Shown: positions 1 through 6,576, counted from the stretch's first letter. The stretch: DNA of 7,284 nt from AG-12 sp027339635 (GCA_027339635.1 DAHWNZ010000091.1:1-7284); one strand, 5' to 3'. A program made the numbers and translations. The notes: generated by a model from the letters alone, not told the origin.

Positions 1-840
1 GCGCAGCGCGGCCTGTAGCGCCTGCAGCTTGGGGAGCGCCTTGGTCCGATGCTGCAGCACTCGGTTGAGCTGGCCCTCAGCGAACTCGGGGCTGTAGCTC
101 ATCACGAGCTGGACATCGCACTTCCAGCGCCGCCGCACCATGCTGAGGATGCGCGTGCCCGCCAACTCCGGGTAAAGGGTGGCGTCCACTGGGGTCATCT
201 CTTCCACTGGGACGGCCAGGAGCTCAGGGTAGGCGGAGGGGGAGATCGAGGTCACGTACCCCAGTTGACCCTTGGCGACCGCCGCTTCTACGCGACGCTG
301 GTTGTGAGCGCTGACGTTGCCGCCGTCGTAGACCCAGGTCAAGGGCCCTTGCCCGAAGTCGCTCAACTCCTCCAGCAACCGCGGGAATACTGCGTCGAAG
401 GTGGTCGCGTCGTTGTCGTTGCCGGCATAGATGTGCTGGAACAGCGGCAATTGGTCCTGCTGGGTCACCGCCAGGGCCAGCCCCACCTGGCGTAGGTCGT
501 GACGCTTGGCCTTGGAGCGTCCCCGCTGCGGCAACTGGGCGCGGCCGTTGTCGGAAGCGATGTAGGTGAAGAAGTTGGTGGTGTCGAACGCCACCACCGA
601 GTCCTGAACCTCCAGCACCTCCACTGCCCGCTTGGCGATCCGATGGAAGATCTGCTCGACCGCGGTGGCGTTGACTTGGTCCATGGCATCCCAAAACCGC
701 TGCGAAGTCAGCTGGGCAACGGGGACTGGCAGCAGCCGCTTCAGGCTGGTGCGCTTATACCAATCGGCGAATGCCCGCTTCGAGCACGGGTCTCCGGCAG
801 CTCGATTGAGAGCCGCCAGGAGCAAGTACTCAGCCCAACC
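1..840 (-). pseudogene. IS1634-like (DDE) transposase, N-terminally truncated and running off the left edge
   Basis: This is part of a cut-and-paste transposase of the IS1634 / IS4-superfamily type. One minus-strand frame is open to the left edge. It reads, in order, WAEYLLLAALNRA, SKRAFADWYKRT, LTSQRFWDAMD, VVAFDTTNFFTY (probable first catalytic Asp), QRGRSKAKRHDLRQVGLAL, HIYAGNDNDATTF and LTWVYDGGNVS (probable second catalytic Asp). These blocks and their order are typical of the family. The catalytic Glu region would lie beyond the window. The family normally has roughly 100 residues before the EYLLLAALNR block. Here recognisable sequence begins near 840, and none of the three minus-strand frames at 841-1059 resembles that N-terminus. 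No start codon with a ribosome binding site precedes it; the nearest in-frame ATG is at 922-924, in unrelated sequence. I therefore call it a 5'-truncated, probably inactive copy. The family is fairly sure; the exact break point is approximate. Confidence 0.8.
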
Positions 841-884
841 TTGATGAGATACCGAGGCTAGGGGTGGGCGGCCGCAGTGGGCAG

Positions 885-940
885 GCCGGATGGAGACTCC
901 CGTGGACCACGGAAGGATGGCCATCCGGCGTCCCGCGGGA
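885..940. repeat. Cluster of nested and adjacent palindromes
   Basis: Four symmetric elements lie within 56 bases. GCCGGATGG (885-893) pairs perfectly with CCATCCGGC (921-929). Between them is CCGTGG-A-CCACGG (900-912). GGATGGCCATCC (915-926) is itself a palindrome, and TCCCGCGGGA (931-940) follows directly. The cluster sits between the truncated transposase and the 3' end of the MFS gene. It could fold as RNA and act as a transcription terminator for the MFS unit, although no T-run is visible. It could also be an insertion-sequence end, a REP-like element or a protein-binding site. The symmetry is plain to see; the role is unknown. Confidence 0.5.
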
Positions 941-1059
941 TACCCCTGGTCCGGGTTTGGTTCGCGCCCGACTCTCGGCTGGAGCTGAGATGAGACACCT
1001 TGGCACACGCGCTTCGTTAGTATCCAACGCAGCCTCCGCCGGCCCGGGCCAAATCGCCT

Positions 1060-2664
1060 TCAGGCTTCGACAGCCTCCGCGGGGACCGGAGTTGCCGCCG
1101 CCTGTTGGTGGCCGCCAACGCCCCGGCGCAGGGGCACCTCCTTCAACACCCAGGTAGCGGCGAATCCAAGGACTCCAAATGGGACCGCCCAGAGGAAGAC
1201 GGGGTGCAGGGATGCGGTCACCGCCTGAACGTAGCCCTGATGGACGGCGGCGGGGAGCTTGGCGAGGGCCGCGGGACTCGCGCCCGCAGCGCCGCTGAAC
1301 CCGGATGGCAGGCGAATACCGTGGAGGTAGTGGGCCAGGTTTCCGGTCAGAACGTTCGCAAAGATGGCGCCAAAAATCGCGGTCCCGAAGGAGCCTCCAA
1401 TCGACCTGAAGAAGGTGGCTCCGGATGTCGCCACCCCCAGTTCGCTGTAGGGGACCGCGTTCTGCACCGCGATCACGAGCACCTGCATCACCCCACCCAG
1501 ACCCAAGCCCAGCACCACCATGAACAAGGAGACGGTAAGCATGCTGGTGCCCACTCCAAGTCGGGAAAAGAGCAGCAGTCCCACGGTCATGACCGCCGTA
1601 CCCAGGATCGGGAAGATCTTGTAGCGGCCCCACCTGCTGATGAGGATTCCCGAGCCGATAGAAGTGACCAGCAGGCCCGCCATCAGCGGCAGCAGCTCCA
1701 AACCGGAAACGGTCGGACTCGCCCCCTTGACGATCTGCAAGTAAGTGGGCAGGTAGGTGATGGCGCCGAACATCGCGAACCCGACGATGAACCCAATCGC
1801 GCTGGAGGCGCTGAAGACGCGGTTGCGGAACATGTGCAGGGGCAGGATGGGCTCCTGGGCATGGCGCTCCACCACTACGAAGATCCCCAGCAGAACGACC
1901 CCAAGCACACCCATGATCAAGATCGGCGCTGAACCCCAGGCGTAGGTGGTTCCCCCTAAGGTTGTGAGCAGCACGAGGCAGGTCACACCACCCGCCAGCA
2001 CCACGGCGCCGATGTAGTCAATCACGTGCTGCACCCGGCGCAAGGCGCTGGGCAGGGCCCAGCCGGTGACCGCCAACGCCACCAGCCCGATCGGGACATT
2101 GATGTAGAAGATCCAGTGCCACGAAAGATTCTGCACGAAGAATCCGCCCAGCAGTGGACCCGCAACGCTGGCGAGCCCGAAGACCGCTCCGAAGATGCCC
2201 TGGTACTTGCCCCTCTCGCGAGGCGGCACCACGTCGCCGATGATCGCCTGCGACCCCACGATCAGGCCGCCCGCTCCCAGCCCCTGAAGGGACCTGAAGC
2301 CAATCAGCATGATCATGGAGGAGCTGAGCCCAGAGAGGGCGGAACCGATCAGGAAGATCACGATGGCCGCCTGGAAGAAGGCCTTGCGACCATACATGTC
2401 GCCGAGCTTGCCCCAGAGAGGGGTGGAGACGGTCGAGACCAACAGATAGCCGGTGACGACCCAGGAGAGGTGCGAGAGGCCGTGGAGATCTCCGGCAATG
2501 GTGGGCAGCGCTGTGGCCACGATCGTCTGATCCAGGGCAGCCAGCAGCATCCCCAGCATCAGGGCACCGATGATCAGCAACACCCGCCGGTGACTGGGCA
2601 CGAGACTTCCACCTGGGGCCGATTCCTCTAGCACCAGTGCATCCACGGTCGACTTCTGACTCAC
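1060..2664 (-). CDS. MFS multidrug exporter, DHA2 family (EmrB/QacA type, 14 TM)
   Basis: This 534-residue inner-membrane protein is predicted to expel drugs or other hydrophobic compounds in exchange for protons. Visible family motifs are LDQTIVATALPTI (44-56, motif D1), GKLGDMYGRK (85-94, motif A), FRSLQGLGAGG (about 123-133, motif B region), GAVFGLASVAGPLLGG (159-174, motif C, typical of antiporters) and WHWIFYINVPIG (182-193). Hydrophobic segments continue to about residue 510, with a longer polar loop (about 445-485) before the last helix, as is usual for 14-TM DHA2 pumps. The length is normal. The start is GTG: an excellent GGAGGA ribosome binding site (2669-2674) lies four bases upstream, inside the end of the regulator gene. 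The preceding tetR stop codon TAG abutting this GTG implies co-transcription and translational coupling. The C-terminal tail is Ala/Pro-rich. Family assignment is very secure; the substrate is not predictable. Confidence 0.93.
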   Translation of the reverse strand: MSQKSTVDALVLEESAPGGSLVPSHRRVLLIIGALMLGMLLAALDQTIVATALPTIAGDLHGLSHLSWVVTGYLLVSTVSTPLWGKLGDMYGRKAFFQAAIVIFLIGSALSGLSSSMIMLIGFRSLQGLGAGGLIVGSQAIIGDVVPPRERGKYQGIFGAVFGLASVAGPLLGGFFVQNLSWHWIFYINVPIGLVALAVTGWALPSALRRVQHVIDYIGAVVLAGGVTCLVLLTTLGGTTYAWGSAPILIMGVLGVVLLGIFVVVERHAQEPILPLHMFRNRVFSASSAIGFIVGFAMFGAITYLPTYLQIVKGASPTVSGLELLPLMAGLLVTSIGSGILISRWGRYKIFPILGTAVMTVGLLLFSRLGVGTSMLTVSLFMVVLGLGLGGVMQVLVIAVQNAVPYSELGVATSGATFFRSIGGSFGTAIFGAIFANVLTGNLAHYLHGIRLPSGFSGAAGASPAALAKLPAAVHQGYVQAVTASLHPVFLWAVPFGVLGFAATWVLKEVPLRRGVGGHQQAAATPVPAEAVEA

Positions 2665-3486
2665 CTATTCCTCCAGCTTTACTGACCGGCTGGCCACCGC
2701 GTGAACGGATGCCTTCTGGACGCGGCCGGGCACGACAACTTCTAGCCTCTGCCTTGTCGCAACGCCTGAGATCTCTCGGTCGTTGCCTGCGGCCTTGGGC
2801 CTTCGCGCCACCCGCCGACGACCCTCCGCAGCCCCTGTTGCCCGCTCCTCTCGTGCTCCGCCAGCTCGGTGCCCAGGCTGCGCCAGCCCCGCCGCTAGGT
2901 GCCCGAAGGCCTGACCCATGAGGTCCGGCAGGGGGCGAGCCCCCTCATCAGTTCGCCACATGCCAAGCGCCGCACGAAGGGCTCCGATCGAAGCCTCGAC
3001 CACGACCGTCGGATAGAGATCGCTGTCGGGGTCAACTCCAATCCGTGCAGCAACACCCTCCACCAGCGCTCTCTCGTAGGTCGCAAACGACGCCAGGAAC
3101 CGGGGCAGCAGCGCCGGAGATCCCTTGACCACCGCCAAGCGGAGGCTCCACTCCTCACTGCGCTCCACCATGGCCGTCCCCAGGTCGCCAAGCACCGCCT
3201 GGAGAGCCCCCAGGGGTGGTTCCTCCGGTGGCCGGGAGACCAGGGCCTCGCGCAGCAGATCTGCCTTCTCCGGGTCCAAACCGACGATCGCGTCCTCCTT
3301 GGAGGGAAAGTAGTTGAAGAAGGTTCGAACGGAGACGTCTGCCGCCTCGGCTATGTCCTCGACCGTCACCTGATGAAGGCCCCGCTCCGCCACCAGGCGC
3401 AGAGCCGCCGCGCGAAGTGCGACATGAGTCGCGAGCTTCTTGCGCTCTCGCCTTCCCCCTGAGCCAATCTCCATGCCCTCGACCAT
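2665..3486 (-). CDS. TetR-family transcriptional regulator with unusual C-terminal extension
   Basis: From the chosen ATG this is a 273-residue regulator. The N-terminal TetR DNA-binding domain spans about residues 20-69, with the helix-turn-helix VTVEDIAEAADVSVRTFFNYFPSKEDAI. FFNYFPSKE is the diagnostic recognition-helix end in this family. The ligand-binding part runs to about residue 205 (HLAAGLAQPG), where a TetR protein would normally stop. About 68 further residues rich in Arg, Ala and Gly follow (roughly 2668-2871) and resemble no known domain. They may be read-through of a former spacer after a lost stop or frameshift. The gene directly precedes the MFS pump with no gap, so it probably controls that pump and itself. 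The start is uncertain: another ATG lies four codons in (3472-3474), and the frame stays open to an ATG at 3589-3591. None has a well-spaced ribosome binding site. I chose 3486 because it keeps the usual short N-terminal arm. Confidence 0.88.
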   Translation of the reverse strand: MVEGMEIGSGGRRERKKLATHVALRAAALRLVAERGLHQVTVEDIAEAADVSVRTFFNYFPSKEDAIVGLDPEKADLLREALVSRPPEEPPLGALQAVLGDLGTAMVERSEEWSLRLAVVKGSPALLPRFLASFATYERALVEGVAARIGVDPDSDLYPTVVVEASIGALRAALGMWRTDEGARPLPDLMGQAFGHLAAGLAQPGHRAGGAREERATGAAEGRRRVARRPKAAGNDREISGVATRQRLEVVVPGRVQKASVHAVASRSVKLEE

Positions 3487-3504
3487 ATCAGATTGATGCG
3501 CTCT

Positions 3505-3527
3505 GTGCAAATTTGTAATACGTGCAC
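3505..3527. promoter_or_regulatory. Candidate operator upstream of the tetR-MFS unit
   Basis: An AT-rich patch just before the tetR start has GTGCA (3505-3509) and TGCAC (3523-3527) as inverted arms around a 13-base centre. Two smaller palindromes are also present, CAAATTTG (3508-3515) and CGTGCACG (3521-3528). The position, about 20-40 bases upstream of the regulator start, is where a self-repressing TetR protein would bind. The inner part of the 23-base element is only partly symmetric, and no convincing -35/-10 pair was found, so this is a modest candidate. Confidence 0.35.
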
Positions 3528-3596
3528 GAATCACCGACGGCCACGACTCGTTGGTGCCCTGCCGAAGCTGGGGGCGACTGGGGAGCGGCATTGGGC

Positions 3597-3608
3597 GGGG
3601 CTGACCCC
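3597..3608 (-). terminator. Short GC hairpin just after the ABC permease gene
   Basis: GGGG (3597-3600) and CCCC (3605-3608) are complementary around a four-base loop. The hairpin starts about a dozen bases past the permease stop in the direction of transcription. There is no clear T-run after it, so it would be a weak or non-canonical terminator between the ABC unit and the tetR-MFS unit. If it does not stop transcription, all four minus-strand genes could be partly co-transcribed. Confidence 0.25.
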
Positions 3609-3619
3609 AAGCGTCAGGA

Positions 3620-4462
3620 TTAGCTCTCGCGTCGGTACAGGTGAATCGACAAGGGGATGAAGATCAGCAGCAGCCCGACGGACCAGACGGCCGTGGCGAG
3701 CTCTGGATTTTGCAGCGGCCACACGTGGACCAGGGCCGAGGGGTTGGGGTTGCCGAAGAGGGACCGGCAACTGGCCGTGACCGTGCTGATAGGGTTCCAG
3801 TCCGCCACCGCACCGAGCCAGCTGGGGAGATCCTGGGTCGCCACGAAGGCGTTGGAGACGAAGGCCAGAGGAAAGAAGACGACGAACCCGAGTGCCTGCG
3901 CGGACTCCGGGTTGCGTAACCACAGTCCGGCGGCCGCTCCGGCCCAGCTCATGGCGTAGGCGAACAGGAGCGCCAGCCCGAACCCGAGGAGTATGTCGGC
4001 CGGCCCGGTGTCGGCGCGCCAGCCCACCACCAGCCCAACCGCCACCGTAACCAGCAGTCCCAGCAGAGCGGTCAGCAGGTCGGCCGTCAGGCGCCCCACC
4101 AAGACCGCCGCCCGCGACATCGGAAGGGCTCGGAAACGATCGACGATCCCGGACTTGATGTCCGTCGCAAGCCCGACCGCGACTCCTGGTGCGGTGCCGG
4201 CCATGGTCATGCCGAAGATGCCGCCGACCAGGTACTGATGGTAGTTTCCACCGCCGGGGAGATGGATGGCGCTGCCGAAGATGTAAGTGAACAGCAGCAC
4301 GAACATCACCGGCTGGATGGTTACGTCCGCCAGCTGCGCGGGATCCCGCCTGACATGGACCAGGCTTCGTCCGGTGAGGACGAGGACATCCCGCAAGAAC
4401 CACCACAGCCGTGTGGTGGCCGACGGCGCCTCCTCGCTTCCGGCCGCAGCCTCAATCATCAT
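3620..4462 (-). CDS. ABC exporter permease, DrrB-like (ABC-2 type)
   Basis: This 280-residue membrane subunit belongs to an ABC-2 type exporter and forms the channel for the ATPase encoded just upstream. About six hydrophobic segments are visible, near residues 50-65, 80-100, 120-147, 158-182, 190-208 and 257-275. An amphipathic stretch, IKSGIVDRFRALPMSRAAVLVGR (split as IKSGIVDRFRAL and PMSRAAVLVGR, about 102-124), is the conserved coupling region of DrrB-type permeases, and NPESAQALGFVVFFPLAFVSNAF (about 184-206, key residues N184, P185 and the FFPL core) is also typical. The length is normal. The ATG at 4460-4462 overlaps the ATPase stop as ATGA, with GGAG four bases upstream. A second ATG follows immediately and cannot be excluded as the start. 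The overlap shows tight translational coupling. Family members export anthracyclines, other antibiotics or lipids; the substrate here is unknown. Confidence 0.92.
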   Translation of the reverse strand: MMIEAAAGSEEAPSATTRLWWFLRDVLVLTGRSLVHVRRDPAQLADVTIQPVMFVLLFTYIFGSAIHLPGGGNYHQYLVGGIFGMTMAGTAPGVAVGLATDIKSGIVDRFRALPMSRAAVLVGRLTADLLTALLGLLVTVAVGLVVGWRADTGPADILLGFGLALLFAYAMSWAGAAAGLWLRNPESAQALGFVVFFPLAFVSNAFVATQDLPSWLGAVADWNPISTVTASCRSLFGNPNPSALVHVWPLQNPELATAVWSVGLLLIFIPLSIHLYRRES

Positions 4463-5421
4463 TCAGCTCCACCCACTTCCGCGGCATGCCCGGTCAGCTT
4501 CATGAACACGTCGTCCAGTCCGGGGCGCCGAACCGAGATGTCATCAACGATCAGCCCTGACCGATCCAGCATCCGCACCACCTCGGTCACGGAGCCGTGA
4601 GCTCGGCTCAGGGGCACGGACACCACGTGAGAATCCTCAATCGCCGTGGGTTCTCCCCATGCGAGTTGGGCAAGCAGTTGGACCGCCTGCTGGACCTTCA
4701 TCCCGGGGCTCAGGGTCAGCTCTAGGACCTCGCCCCCTACTTGTGCCTTCAGCTCATCACTGGTGCCGCGGGCGATCACCCGGCCATGGTCCACCACCGC
4801 AATCTGCTGGGCGAGTTGGTCGGCCTCGTCCAAATACTGCGTGGTCAGCAGAATTGTCGTCCCCTCCTTGCCCAGAGCGCGGATCACGTCCCACAGCCCG
4901 AGCCGCGCCCTGGGGTCAAGGCCCGTGGTGGGTTCGTCCAAGAACAGGACCTCCGGACGAGTGACCAGGCTCGCCGCCAGATCCAGCTTTCTCAGCATTC
5001 CTCCGGAGTAAGTCTTTGTGGGCCGGTCTGCGGCATCGCTAAGTTGGAACTGGTCCAGCAGCTCGTCCGCCCTGGCCTTCGCCGCTCTGGATGGCAAACG
5101 GCACAGGCGGCCAACCATTACCAGGTTCTGCCGACCAGTGAGATATTCGTCCAGGCTCGTAGACTGTCCGGTGACTCCAATACGACGGCGCACCTCGCCC
5201 GCCTGGGCCGCGACATCAAAGCCGGCCACGCACGCTCGGCCACTGTCAGCCGTCGCCAGGGTCGCCAGGATCCGCGTTAAGGTGCTCTTGCCAGCACCAT
5301 TGGGGCCAAGGACCGCAACCACAGACCCGGCCCCGACCACCAGATCCAGGCCGTCCAGAGCCCGTGTTCCACCGAAGGACTTGGTCAGGTCATGCACCTC
5401 TATGCCGACGGCGCCTGTCAT
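4459..5421 (-). CDS. ABC exporter ATPase, DrrA-like (daunorubicin-resistance family)
   Basis: This 320-residue cytoplasmic subunit hydrolyses ATP to drive the adjacent permease. Motifs in order are Walker A GPNGAGKST (39-47), a Q-loop Gln near 86 (VTGQ), signature YSGGM (138-142), Walker B VLFLDEP (158-164) and D-loop GLDP (167-170). The H-loop site reads LLTTQYLDEAD, with Gln (195) where most ABC ATPases have His; this is known in the DrrA subfamily. The C-terminal RRPGLDDVFMKLTGH is also DrrA-like. The start chosen is ATG 5419-5421, with GGAGG (5427-5431) five bases upstream. The frame continues to 5484, but that would run through the promoter and operator. The gene is divergent from a TetR gene 76 bases away, which probably represses it. 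The DrrA-type call is very secure; the exported compound is not known. Confidence 0.94.
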   Translation of the reverse strand: MTGAVGIEVHDLTKSFGGTRALDGLDLVVGAGSVVAVLGPNGAGKSTLTRILATLATADSGRACVAGFDVAAQAGEVRRRIGVTGQSTSLDEYLTGRQNLVMVGRLCRLPSRAAKARADELLDQFQLSDAADRPTKTYSGGMLRKLDLAASLVTRPEVLFLDEPTTGLDPRARLGLWDVIRALGKEGTTILLTTQYLDEADQLAQQIAVVDHGRVIARGTSDELKAQVGGEVLELTLSPGMKVQQAVQLLAQLAWGEPTAIEDSHVVSVPLSRAHGSVTEVVRMLDRSGLIVDDISVRRPGLDDVFMKLTGHAAEVGGAE

Positions 5422-5442
5422 GGCAGCCTCCACTATCTGTTG

Positions 5443-5462
5443 CTTACCGGCCGGATGGTAAG
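5443..5462. promoter_or_regulatory. Probable TetR operator in the divergent tetR/ABC promoter
   Basis: The inverted repeat CTTACC (5443-5448) / GGTAAG (5457-5462) encloses eight bases, and a CCGGCCGG palindrome overlaps its centre (5447-5454). It covers the predicted -10 of the ABC promoter and borders the -35 region of the tetR promoter, so a bound dimer could block the exporter and adjust its own gene. About 20 bases of dyad symmetry between a TetR gene and a divergent exporter is the usual arrangement. Binding by the adjacent TetR protein is inferred. Confidence 0.65.
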
Positions 5463-5484
5463 TTATTCGCCAACCGGGCGTCAA
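5455..5484 (-). promoter_or_regulatory. Predicted promoter of the ABC exporter genes
   Basis: On the minus strand, TTGACG (plus 5479-5484) matches the -35 consensus at five of six positions. Eighteen bases downstream is TACCAT (plus 5455-5460), a TAnnnT -10 element. Transcription would begin near 5448, about 25 bases before the ATPase start codon. The -10 lies inside the inverted repeat described separately. Confidence 0.5.
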
Positions 5485-5485
5485 G

Positions 5486-5491
5486 TAGAAT
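5486..5491 (+). promoter_or_regulatory. Predicted -10 element giving a leaderless tetR mRNA
   Basis: TAGAAT matches the -10 consensus at five of six positions and ends six bases before the GTG start at 5498. Transcription would therefore start at or next to the first base of the start codon. No ribosome binding site precedes that GTG. Together these indicate a leaderless transcript, common in Actinomycetota and some related phyla. The -35 region is poor. Confidence 0.5.
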
Positions 5492-5497
5492 CCCGTC

Positions 5498-6133
5498 GTG
5501 GCACGTCACGACGCATCTCCTACCCATGGGACTCGCGACCGGATCCTGGAGGTCGCGCTGGAGTTGTTCTCCGAAGCCGGCTATGACAAGACCTCCCTGC
5601 GCGAGGTGGCGGAGCGGGTCGGGGTCACTAAGGCCGCCCTGTACTACCACTTTCCCAGTAAGGAGAGTGTTCTCATGGCCCTGATCGAGCGCGCCCACTC
5701 GTTGGGAGATCACGGGCTGGACCTGTTACCGGGCCAAACCATCCTGGAGACACCCGCCGAGTTGGCGCGGTTCGCTCTGCACGGGATCGATACCGTCATG
5801 GCTCAGCGGCCGCTCTTTGTGTTGATGGAGCGCAACCGGTCTGCCATTGGCTCGCTGCACACCGATGACCCAGAACACCTGGAAGTGCACCGCCAGATGG
5901 AGGAACGCTGGACGGCGTACTTGCAGGACCCCGACCTGCCCCTACGCCTGCGGGTCAGATTGGCGGCCAGCCTCGGAGCCGTGATGGCATGCGCCGTCGG
6001 CAGCCTCCGTGGGCTAGGAGCTGAGAGTCAAGCCGGTCTGCGCAGTGAGCTCGCGTCGGCCGTGATGGACCTGCTCGAAATACCCGAGGCCGATCGCCCC
6101 CCGTTGGCTGGAGTCGGCGAACCCGCACCCTAG
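5498..6133 (+). CDS. TetR-family transcriptional regulator, divergent from the ABC exporter
   Basis: This 211-residue regulator has the usual TetR length. The DNA-binding domain is at the N-terminus: RDRILEVALELFSEAGYDKTSLREVAERVGVTKAALYYHFPSKESVLMAL (about 13-62, helix-turn-helix 31-51). The YYHFPSKE end is diagnostic. The rest is the variable, mostly helical ligand-binding and dimerisation domain. The start is GTG with no ribosome binding site but with a strong -10 (TAGAAT) six bases upstream, fitting a leaderless message. It is transcribed away from the DrrAB-type exporter across a 76-base gap that contains an inverted repeat, so it most likely represses the exporter until a ligand, perhaps the exported compound, binds. 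The ligand cannot be predicted. Confidence 0.93.
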   Translation: MARHDASPTHGTRDRILEVALELFSEAGYDKTSLREVAERVGVTKAALYYHFPSKESVLMALIERAHSLGDHGLDLLPGQTILETPAELARFALHGIDTVMAQRPLFVLMERNRSAIGSLHTDDPEHLEVHRQMEERWTAYLQDPDLPLRLRVRLAASLGAVMACAVGSLRGLGAESQAGLRSELASAVMDLLEIPEADRPPLAGVGEPAP

Positions 6134-6253
6134 CCGATCATAGGCTGGTACGAACGGCAAGCCCCGCCCGGGACATGATGGTCCCGCAGTCCTTGCAATA
6201 CCACACTCCCGTTCCGGGGGCCCTTCCCGATCCTGCTCAGCTCACGGGAAGGC

Positions 6254-6356
6254 GCTTACTTCTGTCGGCCACCAGTGCTTACTTTGACCTGGCCACTGGC
6301 ACCTGCACGCACTTCGCAACCGGCTTGTACACGCCGCTACCGCTTTCTTGTACACG
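6254..6356. repeat. Two pairs of short direct repeats, each 23 bases apart
   Basis: GCTTACTT occurs at 6254-6261 and 6277-6284, exactly 23 bases apart, with GGCCAC following at 6267-6272 and 6291-6296. CTTGTACACG occurs at 6324-6333 and 6347-6356, also 23 bases apart. The spacing equals the unit length of the tandem repeat at 6499-6567, although the sequences differ. They could be paired protein-binding sites about two helical turns apart, remains of an older repeat array, or coincidence. Confidence 0.4.
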
Positions 6357-6498
6357 TACACTCGGGCTGAGCTCAATTGAGGTGGCGACGTTAGGGGCAT
6401 CTTTTGGTTTCGACGTAGCCTCCAGCTGTTGCAGCCAACGGACACGAGAGTCTTGGCGCCCAGTTCGCGGGGCTGTACTGGAATTCAGGGCAGGGGGC

Positions 6499-6567
6499 GG
6501 GTGGACCTGCAAGCGGGGCTAGGGTGGACCTGAGGGCGGGGCTAGGGTGGACCTGAGGGCGGGGCTG
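6499..6567 (+). repeat. Three tandem 23-base repeats upstream of the DUF4143-type ATPase gene
   Basis: The units occupy 6499-6521, 6522-6544 and 6545-6567. Each begins GGGTGGACCTG and ends GCGGGGCT followed by A or G. The second and third are identical except for the last base; the first differs in a few central bases (CAA in place of AGG). The array ends 16 bases before the predicted start of the ATPase gene. The TGGACC in the third copy is positioned as a possible -35 for a TACACT -10. Repeated operator or activator sites, or a simple minisatellite, would both fit. Confidence 0.75.
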
Positions 6568-6576
6568 AGCTACACT
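6548..6576 (+). promoter_or_regulatory. Possible promoter of the DUF4143-type ATPase gene
   Basis: TGGACC (6548-6553, four of six to -35) and TACACT (6571-6576, TAnnnT -10) are separated by 17 bases. Transcription would start at about 6583-6584, on the ATG itself, implying a leaderless or nearly leaderless message. A GGAG also lies three bases before the ATG, so a leadered transcript from further upstream is equally possible. The -35 is inside the third tandem repeat. Confidence 0.35.

Noticed and set aside
830..1633. A 267-codon minus-strand frame overlapping the 3' half of the MFS gene
   Set aside because: It is Arg/Gly/Pro-rich shadow translation in another frame of the MFS gene, which has full family motifs; no domain or ribosome binding site was seen.
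1105..1932. A 275-codon plus-strand frame opposite the MFS gene
   Set aside because: It is an antisense shadow rich in His, Gln, Asp and Gly with no recognisable domain, produced by the codon pattern of a GC-rich membrane protein.
3531..4406. A 291-codon minus-strand frame across the permease gene
   Set aside because: Composition (His, Arg, Gly and Pro rich) is that of an out-of-frame reading; the overlapping permease frame has clear membrane helices and DrrB motifs.
5422..5484. Longer ABC ATPase starting at 5484
   Set aside because: The added 21 residues would be encoded by the promoter and dyad, whereas the ATG at 5419-5421 has a well-spaced GGAGG.
6175..6522. A 115-codon plus-strand frame in the spacer
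   Set aside because: No ribosome binding site or family resemblance; it runs into the tandem repeats and reads as random sequence.
6499..6567. CRISPR array
   Set aside because: The 23-base units are directly adjacent with no spacers between them, and no cas gene is present.
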